Counted from the first letter of the stretch, positions 14,015-21,713 are shown. The stretch is 21,737 nt of DNA from an uncultured Collinsella sp. (GCA_947002045.1 CAMQJB010000037.1:1-21737), one strand, 5' to 3'. Made by a program: numbers and translations. Notes: generated by a model not told the origin, from the letters alone.

Positions 14015-14845
14015 ATGGGTTGCGAGCACGCACAAGCAGCCGGCGGACAATCAACGCCGTCGCAATTTGAAGAGAATACGCTGTCGGAGGTCAAGCGCGT
14101 TATCGCTGTGCTTTCCGGCAAGGGAGGCGTCGGCAAGTCGTTTGTGACGGGCGCCATCGCAACCGAGCTCGCCCGCCGCGGCAACAAGGTTGGCATTCTC
14201 GACGCCGACATCACCGGCCCCTCCATCCCCAAAATGTTCGGCATGAGCGGACGCCATGTCCATGCCCTCGGCAACCTCATGCTGCCCGAGATCTCCGAGC
14301 ACGGCGTCAAGGTCATGAGCTCCAACCTGTTGCTCCAAAACGAAACCGATCCCGTCCTTTGGCGTGGCCCGGTTATCGCGGGCGCCATCAGGCAATTCTG
14401 GAGCGAGACCTCGTGGGGCCCCATCGACTACCTGCTGGTCGATATGCCTCCGGGAACGGGTGACGTCGCGCTCACCGTTTTCCAATCGCTGCCCGTCGAT
14501 GGCATCGTCATCGTCACGAGCCCGCAAGACTTGGTCTCGATGATCGTCGCCAAGGCAGTCAACATGGCCGAGAAGATGAACGTCCCTATTCTGGGCATTG
14601 TCGAGAACATGAGCTATATCGAGTGCCCCGACTGCGGCAAGAAGATCGAGGTCTTTGGTAAGAGCAAGCTCCCCGAAGTCGCCGAGCGCTACAACCTCGA
14701 CATCTTGGGTCAGCTTCCCATCAATCCGTCACTCGCCGAGGCCTGCGATAAGGGTGAAGTCGAGACCGCACTGCCCGATGACATGCTGCCCAAGGCCGTC
14801 TCCGCCGTTGAGGCCATCGCCCCGCACAAGACAGACGAGGCCTAA
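14015..14845 (+). CDS. mrp: Mrp/NBP35-family Fe-S cluster carrier ATPase
   Basis: Cytoplasmic P-loop ATPase that binds an Fe-S cluster at a dimer interface and passes it to apo-proteins. 276 aa. Visible: deviant Walker A GKGGVGKS (35-42) with the signature lysine, DADITGPSIPKMFG (63-76), the family block LVDMPPGTGDVALT (141-154), SPQDLVSM (169-176), and the cluster-ligand pair C204-x2-C207 in IECPDCGKK. It lacks the N-terminal DUF59 domain found in many Mrp proteins. Cys3 lies in a short N-terminal stretch without the four-cysteine motif of eukaryotic Nbp35. Its TAA is followed directly by the GTG of the next gene, so the two are probably coupled. Whether the flavoprotein is a client is unknown. 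Confidence 0.93.
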   Translation: MGCEHAQAAGGQSTPSQFEENTLSEVKRVIAVLSGKGGVGKSFVTGAIATELARRGNKVGILDADITGPSIPKMFGMSGRHVHALGNLMLPEISEHGVKVMSSNLLLQNETDPVLWRGPVIAGAIRQFWSETSWGPIDYLLVDMPPGTGDVALTVFQSLPVDGIVIVTSPQDLVSMIVAKAVNMAEKMNVPILGIVENMSYIECPDCGKKIEVFGKSKLPEVAERYNLDILGQLPINPSLAEACDKGEVETALPDDMLPKAVSAVEAIAPHKTDEA

Positions 14846-16261
14846 GTGAACGCAAGCGCCTTCTATGACGTCTTGGTGATCGGCGGCGGGGCCTCGGGCC
14901 TCGCCGCCGCCCTTTACGCGGGGCGGGTGGCCAAAAGCGGGTGCGTCGGGGCGCGCGCCCGCGCCCACCCCCCCGCCCCCCGGCGGGGCCCCCCCCCCCC
15001 CCCGGGGGGGGGGGCGGGGGGGGGGGGGGGGGGGGGGCCCCCCCCCCCCCCCGCCATTACGGCGGCGCGTGTCGACAAAAGGGTCTGCGTCGTCGAGCGC
15101 GACGTCGCCTGCGGTCTCAAGCTGCTCGCAACCGGAAACGGCCGCTGCAACCTCTCAAACGAATCCATCGACATTCGGCGATATAACCGCCCCGCCTTTG
15201 TCGAATCCATCATGGGCCCCCAACCCGAGCAAGATCTCGAGAGTTTTTTCTCCTCGCTGGGCATCATGACGATCCGTGAGGAAGGCCGCCTATACCCGCG
15301 CTCCCTTCGCGCCGAGTCGGTTCGCGATGCACTCCTCAATGCATGCGAGCGTTTGGGCATCACCCTACTCTGCGGAACTAACGTCATTGCGGCTCATAAG
15401 GCTTCCGAAGGCTGGACGCTTCAGATCGACCGTCCCGCTCATGTACTCAAACCCAAAAAGCACGGCGACCGAAAGACGGAGCTCCGTTCGCTTCGAAAGG
15501 CGTTAGCCGATACTCCTCGCACGAGCGATGCCCTGCAGGCAAGGGCCGTGGTTATCGCTACGGGCGGCAACCCCACCGGCATCGCCGAGGTGTTTAGCCT
15601 TCCCTTGACGCCCCTGCGCCCCGTCCTGTGCCCCGTATCGGCATCAGTCGTCGGCGACCGGACGGCACTCGGAACTCTGGATGGTCTGCGCGTCCGAGCC
15701 CGCTTAACGCTCTCGCGCAGCCACGAAGAGCTCTGGCGAGAAGATGGCGAAGTGCTGTTCCGTGCCTTCGGCATCTCAGGCGTCGCCGCCTTCAATCTCT
15801 CTCGCCGTATCAACCAGGGCGACACTGTTCTGATCGACTTCTTTCCAGATTTCTCCAAAGATGAGCTGCTCGATACGCTCGAGCAGCGTGTCAACGTGCT
15901 CGGCGATTTTTCGCCCCGAAACTCCCACTGGCTTGACGGCATGCTCGCCCCGCAGCTCTCACACGTCGTCTGTACGGCATTCGAGCGGTGCCATCCCGGC
16001 TCGCGCGATGTCATCCACCTGGTCTCAATCCTCAAGCACTTTAAACTGTCCGTCGAAGGGACGGCAGAGGAGCGCTCAGCACAGGTCACGCGTGGCGGCA
16101 TATCTATCGAGTGCGTCTCGACACCCAATCTTTACGTGAACAGCACCACAGGCGCCCCGCTTTACGTCTGCGGAGAAGCGCTCGACATCGACGCCGATTG
16201 CGGAGGCTTTAACCTTGCGTGGGCCTGGATCTCGGGTATTCGCGCTGCAAGCAGCCTGTAG
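14846..16261 (+). CDS. BaiN/HI0933-like NAD(P)/FAD-dependent oxidoreductase, interrupted by a 144-bp artefact-like insertion
   Basis: Flavoprotein of the HI0933/YhiN/BaiN family; the physiological reaction is unknown for most members. 471 aa as read, but 423 aa once residues 23-70 are removed, which restores a normal Rossmann start: DVLVIGGGASGLAAA joined to ITAARVDKRVCVVERD. Other family marks: GLKLLATGNGRCNLSN, EEGRLYPRSLRAESV, VVIATGGNPTG, GISGVAAFNLSR and the C-terminal FAD contact YVCGEALDIDADCGGFNLAWAW. The start is a GTG abutting the mrp stop. The insertion keeps the frame (48 codons) but would sit inside the first FAD-binding helix and encode Pro/Gly runs, so the printed protein should not fold. 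I treat the gene as intact in the organism and the insertion as an assembly error, though a real disruption cannot be excluded. Confidence 0.88.
   Translation: MNASAFYDVLVIGGGASGLAAALYAGRVAKSGCVGARARAHPPAPRRGPPPPPGGGAGGGGGGGPPPPPAITAARVDKRVCVVERDVACGLKLLATGNGRCNLSNESIDIRRYNRPAFVESIMGPQPEQDLESFFSSLGIMTIREEGRLYPRSLRAESVRDALLNACERLGITLLCGTNVIAAHKASEGWTLQIDRPAHVLKPKKHGDRKTELRSLRKALADTPRTSDALQARAVVIATGGNPTGIAEVFSLPLTPLRPVLCPVSASVVGDRTALGTLDGLRVRARLTLSRSHEELWREDGEVLFRAFGISGVAAFNLSRRINQGDTVLIDFFPDFSKDELLDTLEQRVNVLGDFSPRNSHWLDGMLAPQLSHVVCTAFERCHPGSRDVIHLVSILKHFKLSVEGTAEERSAQVTRGGISIECVSTPNLYVNSTTGAPLYVCGEALDIDADCGGFNLAWAWISGIRAASSL
14912..15055. other. 144-bp low-complexity insertion, probable sequencing/assembly artefact
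   Basis: The first 46 bases (14912-14957) match 15056-15101 without gaps at 32 of 46 positions; 12 of the 14 differences are G or C in the left copy. The sequence then decays into homopolymers: C15 (14989-15003), G11, a single C, G22 (15016-15037) and C15 (15038-15052). Removing exactly these bases gives a seamless family-consistent protein. Confidence 0.85.
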
Positions 16262-16271
16262 CCGCGCAGTC

Positions 16272-16277
16272 TATAAT
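16272..16277 (+). promoter_or_regulatory. Perfect -10 hexamer upstream of the COG2509-type gene
   Basis: TATAAT just after the preceding stop codon. There is no good -35 at the usual distance. If used, the transcript starts near 16284 and runs at once into the terminator stem at 16292. Confidence 0.4.
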
Positions 16278-16291
16278 CAAAAACGCATTCG

Positions 16292-16323
16292 GGCCGTCTG
16301 GGATACCGGACGGCCTCTTTCTT
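16292..16323 (+). terminator. Intrinsic terminator after the mrp/flavoprotein operon, in the leader of the next gene
   Basis: 10-bp stem GGCCGTCTGG / CCGGACGGCC (one G-U pair) with a GATA tetraloop, followed by TCTTTCTT. It most simply ends the upstream operon. Its place between a TATAAT and the next start also allows attenuation. Confidence 0.85.
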
Positions 16324-16329
16324 GCCTCT

Positions 16330-16336
16330 AAGGAGA
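16330..16336 (+). promoter_or_regulatory. Shine-Dalgarno site that decides the COG2509-type start
   Basis: AAGGAGA, 5 nt before the ATG at 16342. The longer frame from 16219 would overlap the previous gene and read through the terminator. Confidence 0.8.
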
Positions 16337-16341
16337 CCTCG

Positions 16342-17982
16342 ATGATCGAAATCACCCAAGTCAACGCGACGCTCGATGAGGCCGGCGACGAAAACGCCTG
16401 CCTTGCTATTGGCAGACGCGCCGTCAAACGAGCCCTGCGATGCGAGGATTCCCAGATTAAAGCCATTGAGCTCCATCGCAAGTCAATCGACGCCCGTAAA
16501 AAGCGAGATGTTCATTTTATTTTGAGCTTTCGAGTTGAGCTGACAAGCTCCCGACTCGAACAGGAAGTGGTCGACCGCGTCGCCGAGCGCAACCGCTCGC
16601 GCATCCGCATGGTTGACGGCGAGGCTCCTTCATTCCCCAACCCCGTCCCGAATGCACCCAAGGGGCGTCCCGTCGTTGTCGGCGCCGGTTGCGCCGGTCT
16701 CTTCGCCGCCCTGACCCTTGCCGAAGCGGGCCTTAAACCCCTGCTCATCGAGCGCGGCGACCCGGCATTTCGCCGCTCACATGCGATCGACCTCTTTCTA
16801 AAGGAGCGCATCCTCGACCCCGAGAGCAATATCCAGTTTGGTCTGGGCGGCGCGGGGACCTTCTCGGACGGCAAGCTCAATACGGGAACCAAAAATCCCG
16901 CCCATCGCCTTATCCTCGAGACCTTCGTCGAAGCGGGCGCTCCCCGCGATATTCTATGGGATGCAAAACCGCATATTGGCTCCGACATCCTCCCCGCCGT
17001 CGTTACCAGCATCTCCCAGCGCATTGAACAGCTCGGAGGAACCGTTCGCTATCGAACGAAACTCGTTGACATTCACACTGACACATCTGGCGCCATTGTC
17101 GGTATCGACATCCAGTCGTCCCACGACGCGACAAGCGAGTCAATCAACACAAAGCATCTCATCCTTGCTTGCGGTCATTCTGCCCGCGACGTATTCGAGG
17201 TTCTCAAAACCCATGATGTCGCCCTCGCTCAAAAGACGTTTGCCATGGGCGTTCGCATCGAACACCCGCAGTGTGATATCGATCGGGCGCAATATGGCCC
17301 CGCGGCGGGTCATCCCGCGCTCGGAGCAGCCCCCTATAAGCTCGTTACCCATCTTCCCAACGGCCGCAGCGTATTCTCATTCTGCATGTGTCCTGGCGGA
17401 CAGGTTGTCGCAGCCTCTTCAGAGCCCGGCCATCTGTGCGTCAACGGCGCCAGTCTCAACGCCCGCGCCGGCCGCAACGCAAACGCCGCTCTCCTCGTTA
17501 ACGTCACGCCCGACGATCTCCCCAGCGACGATCCTCTTGCAGGCGTAGAACTCCAGCGCATTTGCGAGCGGGCTGCCTATCGCCTTGGCGGCTCCAACTG
17601 GAACGCACCGGCACAGCTCGTCGGCGATTTCCTTGCAGAACGCGCCAGCACGACATGCGGCAAGGTAAAGCCCACCTATCCGCTCGGCGTGACTTGGACA
17701 GCAATCGATGAGTCATTGCCGCAACATATCATCGAGTCGCTTCGTCTGGGAATTCCCTTACTCGGCAAAAAACTGCGTGGCTACGACCATCCCGATGCCG
17801 TCCTCACCGGTGTTGAGACACGCTCGAGCTCTCCGGTCACCGTTACTCGAGACCGTCAATGCCACGCTGTATCGACCCCGGGGCTCTACCCTTGCGGCGA
17901 GGGGGCCGGATATGCCGGAGGAATCATGAGCGCAGCTACCGATGGCATCCGTTGCGCCGAAGCCCTGATCGCAGACCTCTAG
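16342..17982 (+). CDS. FAD-dependent dehydrogenase, COG2509 type
   Basis: Large flavoprotein of a widespread but poorly characterised family. 546 aa. The N-terminal domain (about 1-70, starting MIEITQVNATLDEAG and ending DVHFILSFRVEL) looks like the small alpha/beta domain usual in this family. The dinucleotide-binding fold follows: VVVGAGCAGLFAALTLAEAG (GxGxxG at 114-119) ending in the acidic residue of LLIERG. Family blocks include NIQFGLGGAGTFSDGKLNTG, PHIGSDILP, ACGHSARDVFE, CMCPGGQVVAASSEPG and the C-terminal FAD contact YPCGEGAGYAGGIMSAA. Reaction and electron partner are unknown. It has its own ribosome site and is separated from the preceding flavoprotein by a terminator. It converges on uvrB across a shared terminator. 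Confidence 0.9.
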   Translation: MIEITQVNATLDEAGDENACLAIGRRAVKRALRCEDSQIKAIELHRKSIDARKKRDVHFILSFRVELTSSRLEQEVVDRVAERNRSRIRMVDGEAPSFPNPVPNAPKGRPVVVGAGCAGLFAALTLAEAGLKPLLIERGDPAFRRSHAIDLFLKERILDPESNIQFGLGGAGTFSDGKLNTGTKNPAHRLILETFVEAGAPRDILWDAKPHIGSDILPAVVTSISQRIEQLGGTVRYRTKLVDIHTDTSGAIVGIDIQSSHDATSESINTKHLILACGHSARDVFEVLKTHDVALAQKTFAMGVRIEHPQCDIDRAQYGPAAGHPALGAAPYKLVTHLPNGRSVFSFCMCPGGQVVAASSEPGHLCVNGASLNARAGRNANAALLVNVTPDDLPSDDPLAGVELQRICERAAYRLGGSNWNAPAQLVGDFLAERASTTCGKVKPTYPLGVTWTAIDESLPQHIIESLRLGIPLLGKKLRGYDHPDAVLTGVETRSSSPVTVTRDRQCHAVSTPGLYPCGEGAGYAGGIMSAATDGIRCAEALIADL

Positions 17983-18008
17983 CGCACGAATTCCAGCACG
18001 CAAAAGAC

Positions 18009-18044
18009 ACAGGCCCCGAGCTCCACAGGGAACTCGGGGCCTGT
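18009..18044. terminator. Bidirectional terminator between convergent genes
   Basis: 12-bp perfect stem ACAGGCCCCGAG / CTCGGGGCCTGT with a 12-nt loop. U-rich tails follow in both directions (TCGCTATTTCTT on plus, GTCTTTTGC on minus). It serves the COG2509-type gene and uvrB. Confidence 0.88.
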
Positions 18045-18047
18045 TCG

Positions 18048-20288
18048 CTATTTCTTAAACCGTGCACCCTGGCGTTTTCTGCCCGATGCGAACGTGGAAC
18101 CCTTGCGGGCCTGCGAACGTAAGCGCTCGATCGTCTCGTCCTCAGACGCACCCTCGAGCATCGCCCGAATCTGAACGACAGCATCGCGCAGGCGCGCCGC
18201 CTCCTCAAAGTCCATGGCGGCAGAAGCGTTGCGCATATCCTCTTCCATGGTTTCGACGATCCGCACAAGCTCGTCATGCGGCAGTTCTTCCAACTGCTCC
18301 GCAAGTGTCTGCTCGGGTGCCACCGTTTCCGGCACGCCGCCCTCGCCCGACTCATCGGGCGTATAGAATGCGCCATGGCCAAGGGAGTCGCCCTTCGAGC
18401 GCCCCTTGGAACCCACAGTCTTTTCGGCCTCGGCAATAAAGCTCGAAATGTCGTTAATGGCCTTGCGGACCGTCTTGGGCACAATGCCATGCTCTTCGTT
18501 ATATGCCATCTGAATCTCGCGACGGCGCTGCGTCTCCTCGATGGCTTCTTTCATCGAATCGGTCACAACGTCTGCATACATGATGACCTCGCCGTCGGCA
18601 TTACGGGCCGCACGGCCAATCGTCTGAATCAACGAACGGCGATTGCGCAAGAAGCCTTCCTTGTCAGCGTCGAGAATTGCCACCAGCGAGACCTCAGGAA
18701 GGTCTAGACCCTCGCGGAGCAGGTTGATGCCAACCAAAACATCGATCTTTCCCTCGCGCAGCGTTCGCAGGATCTCGACACGGTCCATCGTCGCCGTATC
18801 GGAGTGCATGTAATTGACCTTAATGCCAGCGTCGAGCAGGTGGTCGGTAAGGTCCTCCGCCATGCGCTTGGTCAGCGTGGTCACCAAGACGCGTTCCTTG
18901 CGGGCCACACGTTCGCGAATCTCATCCTCGAGATCATCGATCTGACCGCGAACTGGACGCACGTCAATTTTGGGGTCGAGTAGACCGGTCGGTCGAATGA
19001 TCTGCTCCACATCGTTTTGACTCACACGCAGCTCATAATCACCTGGCGTTGCCGAAACATAGATGAACTGGGGGATCCTCGCCTCAAACTCATCAAATCG
19101 GAGCGGACGGTTATCGAGTGCCGAGGGCAGGCGAAAGCCGTGCTCCACCAAGGTCACCTTACGCGAACGATCGCCCTCATGCATACCGCGGATCTGCGGC
19201 ACCGTCACATGGCTCTCGTCGATGATGCAGAGCATATCCTTGGGAAAGTAATCAATCAAAGTAAAGGGCGGCTCGCCCGGCTTGCGGCCATCCAAATGGC
19301 GCGAATAGTTCTCGATGCCGTTACAAAATCCCATTGTCTCGAGCATCTCAAGATCGTAATCGGTGCGCTGCTGCAGACGCTGCGCCTCGAGCAACTTGTC
19401 GGTCGCCTTGAGCTCTGCCACACGCTTCTCGCACTCTTCGCTAATCGATTTCAGAGCCGCCTTGACCTTGGGTTTCTCGGTAACGTAGTGCGATGCCGGC
19501 CACACAGGAATAGCCTCGTACTCACGAAGCATCTCGCCGGTGACCTCATCGATTTCGGCGATAAGCTCGACCTCATCGCCAAAGAACTCAAACCGCAACG
19601 GATGCTCGGCATAGGGCGGATACACGTCGACGACATCGCCACGCACGCGAAACGTACCGCGCGCCAGGTCATAATCATTGCGATCGTATTGAATATCGAT
19701 GAGCGCATGGATAAAGTCATCACGCTCGAGCGGCACTTTCTTGTCGACATTCGGCGCCAGTCCCGCATAATCCTCAGGAGAGCCAATACCATAGATACAA
19801 GACACCGATGCAACGACGATCACATCACGTCGAGAGAGCAGCGAGGCGGTCGCCTGATGGCGCAGCATCTCGACTTCTTCGTTGATCGAAGAATCCTTCT
19901 CGATATAGGTGTCGCTTTGCGGCACATACGCCTCGGGCTGATAGTAATCGTAATACGATACGAAATAGACTACGGAGTTATTGGGGAAAAACTCCTTGAG
20001 CTCGCTTGCAAGCTGAGCGGCAAGGGTCTTATTGGGAGCCATGACAAGCGTCGGCTTACCCAAGGCCTCAATGGTTTTGGCCATCGTAAAAGTCTTACCC
20101 GAACCAGTCACACCCAGCAAAACCTGATAACGGTCTCCGTCCCTCACGCCCTGCACAAGCGACTCAATGGCCTTGGGCTGGGAACCGGCAGGCTCATAGG
20201 GAGAAACGACTTCAAATGGCACCTCAGAGCCCTCAACGCCAAAGCGTTTAAGTTCACCGCCAACGCGCTCTACTTCAAATTCCGCCAT
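18048..20288 (-). CDS. uvrB: UvrABC excinuclease subunit B
   Basis: Helicase-like core of nucleotide excision repair: receives damage from UvrA and recruits UvrC. 746 aa, somewhat longer than the usual 660-715. ATG at 20288 with AGGAG 5 nt upstream (20294-20298). Visible: Walker A GVTGSGKT (59-66), the damage-threading beta-hairpin (YYDYYQPEAYVPQSDTYIEK), helicase box IIDESHVTVPQ, FIYVSATPGDYE, INLLREGLDLPEVSL and QTIGRAARNADG. A Gly/Ser-rich linker leads to the C-terminal UVR motif (MEEDMRNASAAMDFEEAARL). The last 30 or so residues after the motif are rich in Arg/Lys and form an unusual basic tail. It is downstream of the lytic transglycosylase gene on the same strand; the 51-nt gap has a TATACT at 20314-20319, so it may also have its own promoter. 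Confidence 0.98.
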   Translation of the reverse strand: MAEFEVERVGGELKRFGVEGSEVPFEVVSPYEPAGSQPKAIESLVQGVRDGDRYQVLLGVTGSGKTFTMAKTIEALGKPTLVMAPNKTLAAQLASELKEFFPNNSVVYFVSYYDYYQPEAYVPQSDTYIEKDSSINEEVEMLRHQATASLLSRRDVIVVASVSCIYGIGSPEDYAGLAPNVDKKVPLERDDFIHALIDIQYDRNDYDLARGTFRVRGDVVDVYPPYAEHPLRFEFFGDEVELIAEIDEVTGEMLREYEAIPVWPASHYVTEKPKVKAALKSISEECEKRVAELKATDKLLEAQRLQQRTDYDLEMLETMGFCNGIENYSRHLDGRKPGEPPFTLIDYFPKDMLCIIDESHVTVPQIRGMHEGDRSRKVTLVEHGFRLPSALDNRPLRFDEFEARIPQFIYVSATPGDYELRVSQNDVEQIIRPTGLLDPKIDVRPVRGQIDDLEDEIRERVARKERVLVTTLTKRMAEDLTDHLLDAGIKVNYMHSDTATMDRVEILRTLREGKIDVLVGINLLREGLDLPEVSLVAILDADKEGFLRNRRSLIQTIGRAARNADGEVIMYADVVTDSMKEAIEETQRRREIQMAYNEEHGIVPKTVRKAINDISSFIAEAEKTVGSKGRSKGDSLGHGAFYTPDESGEGGVPETVAPEQTLAEQLEELPHDELVRIVETMEEDMRNASAAMDFEEAARLRDAVVQIRAMLEGASEDETIERLRSQARKGSTFASGRKRQGARFKK

Positions 20289-20293
20289 GGATA

Positions 20294-20298
20294 CTCCT
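20294..20298 (-). promoter_or_regulatory. Shine-Dalgarno site that decides the uvrB start
   Basis: AGGAG on the minus strand, 5 nt before the ATG at 20288. The in-frame ATG at 20309 has no site and is rejected. Confidence 0.75.
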
Positions 20299-20313
20299 AA
20301 CTCATACATCTGC

Positions 20314-20319
20314 AGTATA
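20314..20319 (-). promoter_or_regulatory. Candidate -10 box for uvrB
   Basis: Minus-strand TATACT (5 of 6) in the gap between the lytic transglycosylase stop and uvrB. No clear -35 partner, and no LexA-type site is seen here. Confidence 0.3.
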
Positions 20320-20339
20320 CGCAGGCGGTGGGCTTAGTC

Positions 20340-20921
20340 CTATACGAACCGATCGGGATAGAGAGTCTTATAGCGAACCCAGGCATTATTGACGCGGATC
20401 AGATAAGCCTGCGTCTCGGGAAAGGTAATCGCGTTGTGAAGCGATGTGTCCTGCTGTGCCCAACCGTCCACATTACCCATGCCGGCGTTATATGCGGCAA
20501 TAGCGCTGTCCGTCGACCCGTTAAAATACGTTAGAAGATACGAAAAATACGCACAGCCAAACTCGATGTTCGTAGCGGGATCGTTAAGGTTGTCGGCTGA
20601 ATACTCACTACCATCGACAAGACCCAAGGCAATCATATCCTGGGCAGTCTCAGGCATCAGCTGCATCAATCCCCGAGCGCCTTGATTCGACTCAGCCTCG
20701 GGATCCCAATTCGATTCAGACTTTATGACAGCACACACCAGATACGGATCAAGATTGTGCGAAATGCTCGATTGCTTTACATATGCCTCATAGTCAATCG
20801 GATACAAAGGCTTAAAGAAGGCGGCAGGGGCATACGAGTAGACGAGCGAAATAAGGCCGAAGACGAACACAACGACAATTGGCGCCACGCGATACCACGT
20901 AAAGAAACGTGTCTTAGGCAT
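20340..20921 (-). CDS. Membrane-anchored lytic transglycosylase (SLT domain)
   Basis: Likely cleaves peptidoglycan glycan strands with formation of 1,6-anhydro ends, outside the membrane. 193 aa. One N-terminal hydrophobic helix (about 12-32) with a basic start acts as signal anchor. The SLT fold follows (about 45-190): catalytic Glu69 in AVIKSESNWDPEAES, GARGLMQLMPETAQDM, NDPATNIEFGCAYFSYLL and AAYNAGMGNVDGW. The start ATG overlaps the end of coaE by 8 nt (20914-20921) and has a very strong AAGGAGG upstream, so the two are co-transcribed. The small size and single domain suggest a housekeeping or morphogenesis enzyme rather than a secreted autolysin. Substrate is inferred from the fold. Confidence 0.92.
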   Translation of the reverse strand: MPKTRFFTWYRVAPIVVVFVFGLISLVYSYAPAAFFKPLYPIDYEAYVKQSSISHNLDPYLVCAVIKSESNWDPEAESNQGARGLMQLMPETAQDMIALGLVDGSEYSADNLNDPATNIEFGCAYFSYLLTYFNGSTDSAIAAYNAGMGNVDGWAQQDTSLHNAITFPETQAYLIRVNNAWVRYKTLYPDRFV

Positions 20922-21555
20922 CGGCCTCCTCCTTATCCGCTACATCCCCGAAGCCATGGCGCGCAAGCCATGCGTCCAGTTGTTCATAGAGCGAATTATC
21001 GCCTGCCGCATTATCGATTACCGTCGTAGCGAGATTGCAAAGCGAAGCCTCATCAGGTTGGCATGCAGAGCGAGCATCAAAATCAGAGGACCCCATACCA
21101 CGATGAATGGCACGCTCGCGACGAACTGCTAAAGGAGCGCTGATAACCAGAATTTCATCAGCCAGGCCAAAAGCATCCTCAAAACCAGTCGGGGCAGAAA
21201 CCTCGACAACCGCAAAGGGATAACGGGGGGACGAAACCGTGCAGCAAACCGGATCAAGAATCCTCAGCGACAACTGATCGATAAGGACCGGATGGACAAT
21301 ACCGTTGAGCCGAGCGACGGAATCAGGAGAAACAAAAGCTCGAGAGGCTAAAACGCTGCGACGAACGCCGCCCTCCTCGTCAAGAATGTCCCAGCCAAAT
21401 TCCTCAGCGAGTGCGCCAACGAGATCAGAACCCGGAATATATAACGATTTTGCGAGATCATCCAAATCAATGAGCATGGCGCCGCGAGACTCAAGATAGC
21501 GACAGGCGGTCGACTTACCCGAAGCAATATTGCCCAAGACAAAAACGGTAAACAT
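20914..21555 (-). CDS. coaE: Dephospho-CoA kinase
   Basis: Last step of coenzyme A biosynthesis: ATP-dependent 3'-phosphorylation of dephospho-CoA, in the cytoplasm. 213 aa (E. coli 206). Start ATG at 21555, with AGGGAGG 5 nt upstream (21561-21567); the frame is open to 21678 but that extension is AT-rich, non-family and lacks a ribosome site. P-loop GNIASGKST at 8-16, then the conserved GAMLIDLDDLAKSLY, the LNGIVHPV block, VVEVSAPTGFE in place of the usual DVPLLFE-like stretch, and the lid region AVRRERAIHRG. The VSAPTGFE variation and a divergent C-terminal half make it a less typical CoaE, but the P-loop, DD and HP blocks support the call. Overlaps the next gene by 8 nt. Confidence 0.87.
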   Translation of the reverse strand: MFTVFVLGNIASGKSTACRYLESRGAMLIDLDDLAKSLYIPGSDLVGALAEEFGWDILDEEGGVRRSVLASRAFVSPDSVARLNGIVHPVLIDQLSLRILDPVCCTVSSPRYPFAVVEVSAPTGFEDAFGLADEILVISAPLAVRRERAIHRGMGSSDFDARSACQPDEASLCNLATTVIDNAAGDNSLYEQLDAWLARHGFGDVADKEEADA

Positions 21556-21560
21556 CAAGT

Positions 21561-21567
21561 CCTCCCT
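21561..21567 (-). promoter_or_regulatory. Shine-Dalgarno site that decides the coaE start
   Basis: AGGGAGG on the minus strand, 5 nt before the ATG at 21555. Confidence 0.8.
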
Positions 21568-21583
21568 AACGCCAATGGGAGTT

Positions 21584-21614
21584 ATTATCGCGCAAATACA
21601 AAAGAAGGACTCAA
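21584..21614 (-). promoter_or_regulatory. Weak candidate promoter for coaE
   Basis: Minus-strand TTGAGT (21609-21614) and GATAAT (21584-21589) with a rather long 19-bp spacer, in an AT-rich stretch following a strong terminator, so a promoter is needed near here. Confidence 0.35.
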
Positions 21615-21681
21615 AATACAGCCAAACAGTAAGACAAGCTAAACGAAGGCGAGTTCTTGTATTACAGCTCTCTATCAAACG

Positions 21682-21713
21682 AAAAAAGGGGGAGGCCGCG
21701 AGGCCTCCCCCTT
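21682..21713 (-). terminator. Strong intrinsic terminator for a minus-strand gene beyond the right edge
   Basis: 12-bp perfect stem AAGGGGGAGGCC / GGCCTCCCCCTT with a 4-nt loop. The A6 tract at 21682-21687 gives a U6 tail on the minus strand, so it stops transcription coming from the right, before coaE. The last 24 nt of the window (21714-21737) could read as a gene end ...EPPLGM-stop on the minus strand, but this is too short to support. Confidence 0.88.

Noticed and set aside
14978..15052. Poly-C/poly-G tract as a G-quadruplex, phase-variation tract or recombination site
   Set aside because: The tract is preceded by a degraded copy of the adjacent sequence and interrupts an essential FAD-binding helix. 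A sequencing artefact explains all of this more simply.
19017..20300. 427-codon open frame antisense to uvrB
   Set aside because: Entirely within uvrB, without its own start signals or recognisable domains.
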